13,077 nucleotides of DNA from G025836975 sp049646585 (lineage in GTDB: Bacteria; Pseudomonadota; Gammaproteobacteria; Burkholderiales; Burkholderiaceae_B), in contig JBARWC010000060.1 in the NCBI GenBank assembly GCA_049646585.1, forward strand, positions 1 through 13,077, written 5' to 3'. This document shows, piece by piece, positions 1-5,127 of this stretch. The notes beneath the pieces were generated by a model that did not search any database, was not told the origin of the DNA, and saw only the letters and a program-made list of their open reading frames with translations. Both the position numbers and the translations under genes were made by a program. Numbering within the stretch: the first letter of the stretch is position 1; every line of letters begins with the position of its first letter.

Positions 1-41
1 CTTGTCCCGACTTTCCAGCGGAGGACGTGCGCGAACTCGCA

Positions 42-66
42 AAAATAAGTCCCCCGGACTTATTTT
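42..66. terminator. Terminator-like hairpin at left edge
   Basis: AAAATAAGTCC (42-52), loop CCC, then GGACTTATTTT (56-66) form a perfect 11-bp stem. It has an A-run on one side and a T-run on the other, so it could end transcription in either direction. The U-tract is part of the stem and only five base pairs are at the GC end, so strength is moderate. Its likely job is to end the gene lying left of the window. Confidence 0.5.
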
Positions 67-330
67 GTGCTCAAACAGCGCGCACTCTTACGCCCCCGCT
101 TCCAAGCCAGGCCTGCGGCTTGCTCAATGGTCGCCCGTCCCCGGCCCGCCCACCGCAGCGTGAGATCAGGGAATGATGAAGGTCTGCATATGCCTGGATT
201 TATGTGCAGACAGTGTGCGCTCTTACGCTCTCGCCTCCGAGCCGGGCCTGCGCTTGCTCAAAGGTCCCTGGCCCCGGCCCGCCCATCGCAGAGTGAGATC
301 AAGGAATGGTGAAGATCAGGGCATGCCTGG
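62..330. repeat. Two imperfect tandem copies of a ~134-bp unit
   Basis: Copy A (62-196) and copy B (198-330) can be aligned end to end with a few indels. Shared blocks in order are the ACAG..CG/TG-CTCTTACGC segment (about 75-92 and 211-228), GCTTGCTCAA (118-127 and 252-261), CCCCGGCCCGCCCA (139-152 and 272-285), GTGAGATCA near 160 and 293, GGAATG.TGAAG, and a terminal ATGCCTGG. By eye roughly three quarters or more of positions agree. Differences are scattered single bases and do not follow a codon pattern, so this is a non-coding duplication. I do not recognise the unit. Confidence 0.7.
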
Positions 331-336
331 GCTGAA

Positions 337-376
337 TGTTCCAGGCCGCGCCGCCCGTAGGGCGCGGCCTGGAACA
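337..376. other. Perfect 16-bp GC-rich hairpin
   Basis: TGTTCCAGGCCGCGCC (337-352) pairs perfectly with GGCGCGGCCTGGAACA (361-376) around an 8-base loop (353-360). No T-run follows, so it is not a standard intrinsic terminator. It begins 6 bases after the second copy of the ~134-bp repeat and may be the end of that element or a separate one. Confidence 0.65.
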
Positions 377-466
377 GCGCAAGAACTCTTCAAGCAGCCC
401 GCGACACCGCAAAAAAATGCCAAGCAAACAAACCGTCCCAGCGTCGCCACGCGTTTCGCCGATGCA

Positions 467-629
467 GCCGAGGGGGTGGAGGGGGTCGGGCTGCGGCGAC
501 TTTCAGGGCCGAGCGAGCTGTTCGCGAAGGGAGCACGAATGTGCGGACGAGCTAGGCGAAGCGATGTTCGGCGCGCAGGCGCCGAACCGGCCATGAGGAG
601 CAAAGCCCGACCCCCTCCACCTCCTCGGC
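467..629. repeat. 163-bp folded element closed by a 26-bp inverted repeat
   Basis: The left arm (467-492, GCCGAGGGGGTGGAGG...GGGCT) and right arm (604-629, AGCCCGACCC...CTCGGC) are reverse complements at 25 of 26 positions; the one exception would be a G.U pair in RNA. Inside lie GGCCG (507-511) with CGGCC (588-592), and a 9-bp perfect hairpin GTTCGGCGC-GCAG-GCGCCGAAC (566-587). A small GCAC-GAAT-GTGC hairpin sits at 533-544, and TTCGC (521-525) can pair with GCGAA (556-560). The stems nest without conflict, giving a multibranched fold. A competing local stem, GCAGCC (464-469) with GGCTGC (489-494), also exists. No transposase or target-site duplication is seen. It may be an intergenic repeat, a MITE-like remnant or a structured RNA. 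Confidence 0.65.
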
Positions 630-777
630 GTCTTCAAAAACTACCAACGCTTCGGAAGGGCCACAACGCTTCGGAAGGGCCACAACGCGTTGGAAGGGCA
701 TCAACACCTTGGAAGAGAATCACGTCCTGGAACACCGCCAAGGTCTTCAAAAGCTATCAACGTCGCCAATAACCATC
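627..777. repeat. Degenerate 19-bp tandem repeat array
   Basis: Units in order start at 627 (related outlier), 646, 665, 684, 703, 722 (18 bases), 740 and 759. The units at 646 and 665 are identical (AACGCTTCGGAAGGGCCAC). The next two each differ from their predecessor at four positions. The flanking units at 627 and 740 share the core GTCTTCAAAA and a CTAYC end. A rough consensus is AACGYCTTGGAAGRGCAYC. The period is not a multiple of three, so the array cannot encode a protein repeat. The first unit begins inside the right arm of the preceding inverted repeat. Confidence 0.75.
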
Positions 778-839
778 AGCTTGCATCAAGCACCCTTATC
801 AGCGTCAGCGAAACACACCGTCTCCGACATCTCAGAGCA

Positions 840-853
840 TGACCCCCGGGTCA
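840..853. promoter_or_regulatory. Small dyad upstream of the rpsF promoter
   Basis: TGACCC-CC-GGGTCA is a perfect 6-bp dyad centred about 28 bases before the -35 box. Its size and place would suit a repressor or activator site, but a dyad this short in GC-rich DNA may be chance. Confidence 0.2.
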
Positions 854-874
854 AGATCCAAAAGCAGCCCACAA

Positions 875-904
875 TTGCCCATAAACCCCAAAAAATGCTA
901 TCAT
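875..904 (+). promoter_or_regulatory. Promoter of the rpsF operon
   Basis: TTGCCC (875-880) is separated by 18 bases from TATCAT (899-904), which carries an extended -10 TG at 896-897. This fits a sigma-70 promoter well. The predicted start near 911 gives a leader of about 90 bases before the rpsF ATG, enough to contain the folded structure at 938-986. Confidence 0.65.
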
Positions 905-937
905 CACTGGTTTCTTGCTCGACCTACATCTATTTTT

Positions 938-986
938 GATGTCGGCGGGCTGCCCCTTTTGCTTGATTACCCAAGCAAAAGACATC
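938..986 (+). promoter_or_regulatory. Folded rpsF leader, candidate S6:S18 autoregulatory site
   Basis: GATGTC (938-943) pairs with GACATC (981-986), and TTTTGCTTG (957-965) with CAAGCAAAA (972-980), closing a 6-base loop ATTACC. The 3' strand is continuous, while the 5' strand has a 13-base bulge (944-956, GGCGGGCTGCCCC) that could pair within itself. The structure ends 3 bases before the AAGGAG ribosome site (990-995). The S6:S18 complex is known to bind a structured rpsF leader in many bacteria, so position supports such a role. I could not confirm the conserved CCG element of that motif; a different regulator or a plain hairpin is possible. Confidence 0.45.
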
Positions 987-1002
987 CACAAGGAGTTGTT
1001 TT

Positions 1003-1380
1003 ATGCGTCACTACGAAGTAGTGTTTATTGTGCATCCCGATCAAAGCGAGCAAGTGCCCGCCATGATCGAACGCTATCAAGCTGTCGTTACCAGCAACGG
1101 CGGACAGGTTCATCGCCTGGAAGACTGGGGCCGTCGCCAACTGGCTTACCCCATCCAGAAGCTCGTCAAAGCCCATTACGTCTGCTTTAACATCGAGTGC
1201 GGCCAGGCCGTGCTGGATGAACTCGAGCATTCCTTCCGTTACAACGACGCCATCTTGCGCCACCTGGTCATCAAGACCAAGAAAGCCCAGACCGCCGCAT
1301 CCATCATGATGAAGTCGGTCGAGCGCGAAGAGGCTCGTAAGGCCAGCGCCGAAGCGGCCGCTGCGAACCAGTCGGAATAA
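1003..1380 (+). CDS. rpsF: 30S ribosomal protein S6
   Basis: This is ribosomal protein S6, which binds the central domain of 16S rRNA together with S18 on the platform of the small subunit. The 125-residue product opens with MRHYEVVFIVHPDQSEQVP, the first strand and helix of the S6 ferredoxin-like fold. It contains the typical RRQLAYPIQKLVKAHYVC block near residues 44-61 and LRHLVIKTKK near 86-95. The C-terminal tail (about 105-125) is rich in Glu and Ala and variable, as in other proteobacteria. The start is fixed by AAGGAG 7 bases upstream. It heads the operon with priB, rpsR and rplI, behind its own promoter and a folded leader that may carry feedback control by S6:S18. Confidence 0.97.
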   Translation: MRHYEVVFIVHPDQSEQVPAMIERYQAVVTSNGGQVHRLEDWGRRQLAYPIQKLVKAHYVCFNIECGQAVLDELEHSFRYNDAILRHLVIKTKKAQTAASIMMKSVEREEARKASAEAAAANQSE

Positions 1381-1403
1381 GGGCCTGTGCCCCGGGCAGC
1401 AGC

Positions 1404-1721
1404 GTGAATCAACTCGTCCTTACGGCAACGGCTCTCGAGCTGCAGCCCTTAAGGTATACCCCGGCAGGTTTGCCGGCGATCGAAATGATCTTGAGTCACG
1501 AATCGGAAGTCCAGGAAGCCGGCCATGCGCGCCGGATCGAAATGGTTCTTTCCGCTGTAGCCCTGGGAGACATCGCCTTGCTGCTGGCGGACACCCCTTT
1601 GGGTGCGCTTTTGTCGATACAGGGGTTTCTGGCCCCCGCGCGCAAAGGCTCAAACAAACTGGTGCTGCACATACAGCAGGCGAAACGGGTTTTTGCCGGC
1701 GGCGCGACAGCCGTTGTATAG
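1404..1721 (+). CDS. priB: Primosomal replication protein N (PriB)
   Basis: PriB is a small dimeric OB-fold single-stranded DNA-binding protein. It stimulates PriA helicase and passes DNA on to DnaT/DnaC in replication restart. The 105-residue product starts MNQLVLTATALE, followed by PLRYTPAGLPAIEMILSHES, which matches the first strands of E. coli and Neisseria PriB as I remember them. Further on are SIQGFLA (71-77) and KLVLHIQQAK (85-94). The start is a GTG 23 bases after rpsF; no strong Shine-Dalgarno is visible, so coupling to rpsF translation is likely. The alignment of the N-terminus with known PriB supports this start. Its place between rpsF and rpsR is the standard one. Confidence 0.92.
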   Translation: MNQLVLTATALELQPLRYTPAGLPAIEMILSHESEVQEAGHARRIEMVLSAVALGDIALLLADTPLGALLSIQGFLAPARKGSNKLVLHIQQAKRVFAGGATAVV

Positions 1722-1817
1722 CAGGAATTCATGGCATATATGTAGCGCAGGCGCATACCGCGCCAAGCGCATGGAATTTACAGCTTGGGTCCATCCCGGG
1801 CATTAAAGAGGCACATC

Positions 1818-2090
1818 ATGGCTTACTTCAAGAAAGGCAAGGAAAAACGCAAATTCACGCAACAGAACCCGCTGTTCAAACGTCGCAAATTCTGCCGTTT
1901 CACAGCCGCCAACGTTGACGAGATCGATTACAAAGACCTGGACACCCTGCGTGACTTCATCCAGGAAAACGGCAAGATCATTCCTGCCCGTCTAACCGGC
2001 ACCAAGGCACACTACCAGCGCCAGCTGGACACCGCCATCAAGCGCGCGCGCTTCCTGGCCCTGCTGCCTTACACCGACAACCACAACTAA
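1818..2090 (+). CDS. rpsR: 30S ribosomal protein S18
   Basis: Ribosomal protein S18 pairs with S6 on the 16S rRNA platform. The 90-residue product begins MAYFKKGKEKRKFTQQNPLFKRRK and contains the hallmark FCRFTAANVDEIDYKD and RDFIQENGKIIPARLTGT segments, then KAHYQRQLDTAIKRARFLALLPY. The open frame extends back to an ATG at 1785, but S18 proteins start at MAYFK, and AAAGAGG sits 6 bases before the ATG at 1818. The 96 bases between priB and this gene contain no credible gene, only an 11-codon frame (1771-1806) with no support. Confidence 0.97.
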   Translation: MAYFKKGKEKRKFTQQNPLFKRRKFCRFTAANVDEIDYKDLDTLRDFIQENGKIIPARLTGTKAHYQRQLDTAIKRARFLALLPYTDNHN

Positions 2091-2106
2091 TCCGGGGCCT
2101 ATCGTC

Positions 2107-2562
2107 ATGCAAGTCATTCTGCTCGAAAAAGTCGTCAATCTGGGTAACCTCGGTGAAGTCGTCCGTGTGCGCGACGGCTATGCCCGCAATTACCTGATCC
2201 CCCAGAAGATCGCCCGCCGCGCCACCGAAACGGCCCTGAAGGAATTCGAAGCTCGCCGCGCCGAGCTCGAAAAAGTCCAGGCCGAGAAGCTGGCCGTCGC
2301 TCAAGCCGCCGGCGAGAAGCTGGCCGGCCAGACCGTCACCATCCTGCAAAAAGCCGGCGTTGACGGCCGCCTGTTCGGTTCGGTTACCACCATGGACATC
2401 GCCGATGCCGTGGCCAAGGCCGGTTACTCCCCCATCCAGAAAGCCCAAGTGCGCCTGCCCGATGGCGCCCTGAAGGCGGTTGGCGAGTACCCCGTGCAAG
2501 TGGCCCTGCACGCCGACGTGGTGGTCGACATCACCGTGGTCGTGCAAGGCGAAATGGCCTAA
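2107..2562 (+). CDS. rplI: 50S ribosomal protein L9
   Basis: Ribosomal protein L9 has two globular domains joined by a long helix; it binds 23S rRNA at the base of the L1 stalk and helps keep the reading frame. The 151-residue length is normal. The N-terminal domain shows MQVILLEKVVNLGNLGEVV and VRDGYARNYLIPQKIA (about 21-36). A Lys/Glu/Ala-rich helix spans about 40-75, and the C-terminal domain contains LQKAGVDGRLFGSVTTMDIADAV (about 80-102). The gene lies 16 bases after rpsR and is the last before a strong terminator, so it probably ends the main S6-S18-L9 transcript. Confidence 0.97.
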   Translation: MQVILLEKVVNLGNLGEVVRVRDGYARNYLIPQKIARRATETALKEFEARRAELEKVQAEKLAVAQAAGEKLAGQTVTILQKAGVDGRLFGSVTTMDIADAVAKAGYSPIQKAQVRLPDGALKAVGEYPVQVALHADVVVDITVVVQGEMA

Positions 2563-2617
2563 GCCATCTTGCCGCGCGTGGTACATTCCTTTTCGGGGAA
2601 TGCGCCGCGTCATCGCT

Positions 2618-2651
2618 AATGAAAAAGCCGGCACGCGCCGGCTTTTTCATT
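2618..2651 (+). terminator. Strong intrinsic terminator after rplI
   Basis: AATGAAAAAGCCGGC (2618-2632), loop ACGC, GCCGGCTTTTTCATT (2637-2651): a perfect 15-bp stem with a GC core followed by a T-run. The A-run on the other arm makes it work in both directions on paper. A smaller hairpin, CATTCC (2584-2589) with GGAATG (2597-2602), lies just upstream. It separates the ribosomal protein genes from dnaB. Confidence 0.9.
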
Positions 2652-2675
2652 TACGGAATTTTCACCCCGAGCGTT

Positions 2676-2680
2676 CGGAG
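2676..2680 (+). promoter_or_regulatory. Ribosome binding site fixing the dnaB TTG start
   Basis: CGGAG lies 6 bases before TTG at 2687. No ATG or GTG lies in frame between the terminator and the conserved protein, so this site decides the start. Confidence 0.6.
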
Positions 2681-2686
2681 CCCGAT

Positions 2687-4066
2687 TTGGACAGCAAGAA
2701 AACAAGCAGCGACCCGCAACTGGATTATTTGCGCGTGCCTCCGCATTCGGTGGAAGCCGAGCAGTCCGTGCTGGGCGGCCTGTTGCTGGACAACGCCGCC
2801 TTCGACCGGGTTGCCGAGGTCCTGAACGAAGACGATTTCTATCGCTTCGATCACAAGCTCATCTGGCAGCACATTACCCGCCTGATCGGCCTGGCCCGCC
2901 CGGCCGACGTCGTCACGGTCAATGAGTCGCTGGCCAGCGCGGGCAAGGCCGAGGAAGTGGGCGGCCTGTCCTATTTGAACGCGCTGGCGCACAACACGCC
3001 TTCGGCCGCCAATATCCGCCGCTATGCCGAGATCGTGCGCGAGCGATCCATGCTGCGCAAGCTGGTGTCGGTGGCCGACGAGATATCCGCCGCGGCCTTC
3101 AACCCGCAAGGCAAGGAAGCCCGCCAGTTGCTGGATGAGGCCGAGTCGCGCGTATTCCAGATTGCCCAGGAGGGTGCGCGCGGGGCCACCGGCTTCCAGG
3201 ACATACAGCCGCTGCTGGCCCAGGTGGTCGAGCGCATCGACGAGCTCTATCATCGCGAGGGCGATTCCGACATCACCGGCGTGCCCACGGGCTTCAACGA
3301 CCTGGACCGCATGACTTCCGGCCTGCAAGCCGGAGACCTGATCATCGTGGCGGGCCGCCCCTCCATGGGCAAGACCTCTTTTTCCATGAACATCGGCGAG
3401 CACGTGGCCATCGAGCAGGGCTTGCCCGTGGCGGTGTTCTCCATGGAAATGGGCGCCGTGCAGTTGGCCATGCGCATGGTGGGCTCGGTGGGCATGCTGG
3501 ACCAGCACCGCATGCGCACCGGCAAGCTGACGGCCGACGATTGGCCGCGCCTGACGCACGCCGTGCAGCAGGTGCAGGAAGCGCAAATCTATATCGACGA
3601 GACCCCCGCGCTGACTTCCATGGAAGTGCGGGCGCGGGCGCGGCGCCTGGCGCGCCAGTGCGGGCAACTGGGCCTGATCATCATCGACTACATGCAGTTG
3701 ATGTCGGCCAATTCTTCCGGCGAGAACCGGGCCACTGAAATATCGGAAATCAGCCGTTCCTTGAAGGGGCTGGCCAAAGAGCTGAACTGCCCGCTGATCG
3801 CCTTGTCGCAGCTCAACCGCAGTCTGGAACAGCGCCCCAACAAGCGGCCCGTCATGAGCGACCTGCGCGAATCCGGGGCCATCGAGCAGGACGCCGACCT
3901 GATCCTCTTTATTTATCGCGATGAGGTCTACAACCCCGATTCGCCCGACAAGGGCACGGCCGAGATCATCGTGGGCAAGCAGCGTAACGGCCCCATAGGC
4001 AGCGTGCGCCTGACCTTCCAGGGCGCCAGCACGCGCTTCCTGAATTTCACTTCCGGCATGGGCTAG
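2687..4066 (+). CDS. dnaB: Replicative DNA helicase DnaB
   Basis: DnaB is the hexameric 5'-3' helicase that unwinds DNA at the replication fork and recruits primase DnaG. From the TTG start the product has 459 residues, normal for the family. The N-terminal domain begins LRVPPHSVEAEQSVLGGLLL (15-34). The RecA-like ATPase domain has TGVPTGFNDLD (197-207), Walker A GRPSMGKTS (223-231), the catalytic Glu in FSMEMG (Glu254), Walker B LIIIDYMQL (330-338), SQLNRSLE (374-381), DLRESGAIEQDAD (392-404) and the KQRNGPIG arginine-finger region (431-438). No intein interrupts it. The frame is open upstream to 2480, but that part overlaps rplI and crosses the terminator. TTG is the only start that fits both the ribosome site and the family N-terminus. 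It converges with pdxA. Confidence 0.96.
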   Translation: MDSKKTSSDPQLDYLRVPPHSVEAEQSVLGGLLLDNAAFDRVAEVLNEDDFYRFDHKLIWQHITRLIGLARPADVVTVNESLASAGKAEEVGGLSYLNALAHNTPSAANIRRYAEIVRERSMLRKLVSVADEISAAAFNPQGKEARQLLDEAESRVFQIAQEGARGATGFQDIQPLLAQVVERIDELYHREGDSDITGVPTGFNDLDRMTSGLQAGDLIIVAGRPSMGKTSFSMNIGEHVAIEQGLPVAVFSMEMGAVQLAMRMVGSVGMLDQHRMRTGKLTADDWPRLTHAVQQVQEAQIYIDETPALTSMEVRARARRLARQCGQLGLIIIDYMQLMSANSSGENRATEISEISRSLKGLAKELNCPLIALSQLNRSLEQRPNKRPVMSDLRESGAIEQDADLILFIYRDEVYNPDSPDKGTAEIIVGKQRNGPIGSVRLTFQGASTRFLNFTSGMG

Positions 4067-4068
4067 GG

Positions 4069-4087
4069 CCGGGCTCCGGCAGCCCGG
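4069..4087. terminator. Possible GC hairpin between convergent dnaB and pdxA
   Basis: CCGGGCT (4069-4075) and AGCCCGG (4081-4087) form a 7-bp stem with loop CCGGC in the 33-base gap. No T-run follows on either strand, so it is at best a weak or factor-dependent terminator. Confidence 0.25.
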
Positions 4088-4099
4088 GCGGCAAGGGAA

Positions 4100-5116
4100 T
4101 CAGGCCGCGTCGGCCTGGGCCGGCGTCATGGCCAACGCCAGGTCGTAGGCGGCCCGCAGCGAGCTGGGGTCGGCGATGCCCTGGCCCACGATGTCGAAGG
4201 CCGTGCCGTGGTCCACGCTGGTGCGCACGAAGGGCAGGCCCACCGTCACGTTGACGCCGTGGTCCACGCCCAGGTATTTGACGGGTATCAGGCCCTGGTC
4301 GTGGTATTGCGCCACCACGATGTCGAATTCGCCCCGGCGCGCGCGCATGAATATGGTGTCGCCCGGCCAGGGGCCGCTGGCATCCATGCCTTCTTTCCTG
4401 GCCTGCTGGATGGCCGGCGCGATCACCTGGATTTCTTCTTGTCCGAAACGCCCGTCTTCGCCGGCATGGGGGTTGAGCCCGGCCACGGCGATGCGCGGCC
4501 GTTCTATGCCCGCCTGCCGGCAGGCGCGCTGGGCCAGGCGTATGGTTTCCAGCTCGGTCTCGAAGGTGATCAGCGGGCTGACCTCGGCCAGGGCCACGTG
4601 TATGGTTGCCAGGATGACGCGCAGCTCGTCGTTGGCCAGCATCATGGCGTAGTGGCGCGTGCCGGTCTGTTCGGCCAGTATTTCGGTATGCCCGGGGTAG
4701 TCGACGCCGCCCGCCTGCATGGCTTTTTTGTTCAGCGGCGCGGTGACGATGGCCCGCAGCGTTCCCGCCTTGGCATCGTCGATGGCGTGGCACAGGTACT
4801 CGTAGGCGCCGCGGCCCGCCAGTGGGCTCAACTGGCCGGGAGGCAGTTCGCTGGGCAGGGCTTGCCAGCGGTTCAGGACGGGCAGGGCGCCCGGCCGCCC
4901 GGTGGCTTGCTCGGGCGATGCGATCAATTCCACCGACAGCGTGTCCGACAGCCCCAGGCGCCGCAGGGTGATATCCAGGGTGCCCGCATCGCCATAGACC
5001 AGGGCGGGAGTCGGCAAGCCGGCGGCGAACAGCTTGACGATGATTTCCGGGCCTATGCCCGCCGCGTCGCCCATGGTGAAGCCGACAGGCAAGGATGACG
5101 TTGCGGGGGCGGTCAT
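4100..5116 (-). CDS. pdxA: PdxA-family 4-hydroxythreonine-4-phosphate dehydrogenase (PdxA or PdxA2)
   Basis: The family oxidises 4-phosphohydroxy-L-threonine with NAD in the DXP-dependent pyridoxal phosphate pathway. PdxA2 paralogues act instead on 4-phospho-D-threonate or D-erythronate in sugar acid breakdown. The 338-residue product has the N-terminal FTMGDAAGIGPEI (13-25), substrate-binding YPGHTE (His143, Thr144), and the three expected metal-ligand histidines: His173 in ATIHVAL, His217 in LNPHAGE and His272 in YHDQG. It ends with GLPFVRTSVDHGTAFD (293-308). The start is the ATG at 5116, 11 bases after the phoH stop and preceded by AAGAGG; the frame continues upstream only inside phoH. 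The usual proteobacterial pdxA neighbours surA and ksgA are absent, and the MGDxAGIGPE opening suits PdxA2 as well as PdxA. The exact substrate is therefore uncertain. Confidence 0.88.
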   Translation of the reverse strand: MTAPATSSLPVGFTMGDAAGIGPEIIVKLFAAGLPTPALVYGDAGTLDITLRRLGLSDTLSVELIASPEQATGRPGALPVLNRWQALPSELPPGQLSPLAGRGAYEYLCHAIDDAKAGTLRAIVTAPLNKKAMQAGGVDYPGHTEILAEQTGTRHYAMMLANDELRVILATIHVALAEVSPLITFETELETIRLAQRACRQAGIERPRIAVAGLNPHAGEDGRFGQEEIQVIAPAIQQARKEGMDASGPWPGDTIFMRARRGEFDIVVAQYHDQGLIPVKYLGVDHGVNVTVGLPFVRTSVDHGTAFDIVGQGIADPSSLRAAYDLALAMTPAQADAA

Positions 5117-5127
5117 GGGGCGGCCTC

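Larger units (their letters stand above)
1..874. other. Gene-free, repeat-rich intergenic region upstream of the rpsF operon
   Basis: No open frame here looks like a protein. The longest (about 200 codons, 173-772) runs through four unrelated repeat structures, is rich in Arg, Pro and Ala in the way random GC-rich DNA is, has no ribosome binding site and shows no domain I recognise. Frame 1 reads to a TAA at 46-48, inside the first hairpin, so the left edge could hold the last 15 codons of an upstream gene, but this cannot be shown. The stretch holds a terminator-like hairpin, a two-copy ~134-bp repeat, a 16-bp hairpin, a 163-bp folded element and a 19-bp tandem array, each listed separately. 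From about 640 the base composition is visibly less GC-rich than the genes to the right. Confidence 0.7.

Noticed and set aside
472..490. Possible G-quadruplex in the G-rich left arm
   Set aside because: Only three runs of three or more G (472-476, 481-485, 488-490) are present, short of a canonical four-run motif.
316..603. 95-codon leftward open frame over the folded element
   Set aside because: It is a product of the inverted repeat and high GC; there is no ribosome site and no recognisable domain.
173..772. 200-codon open frame in the left intergenic region
   Set aside because: It crosses the tandem repeat, two hairpins and the 19-bp array, has no ribosome site, and its composition is that of random GC-rich DNA.
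627..777. CRISPR array
   Set aside because: Units are 19 bases head to tail with no spacers between them and no cas gene nearby.
1771..1806. 11-codon frame in the priB-rpsR gap, possible leader peptide
   Set aside because: No ribosome site, no telling codon pattern and no hairpin pair for attenuation.
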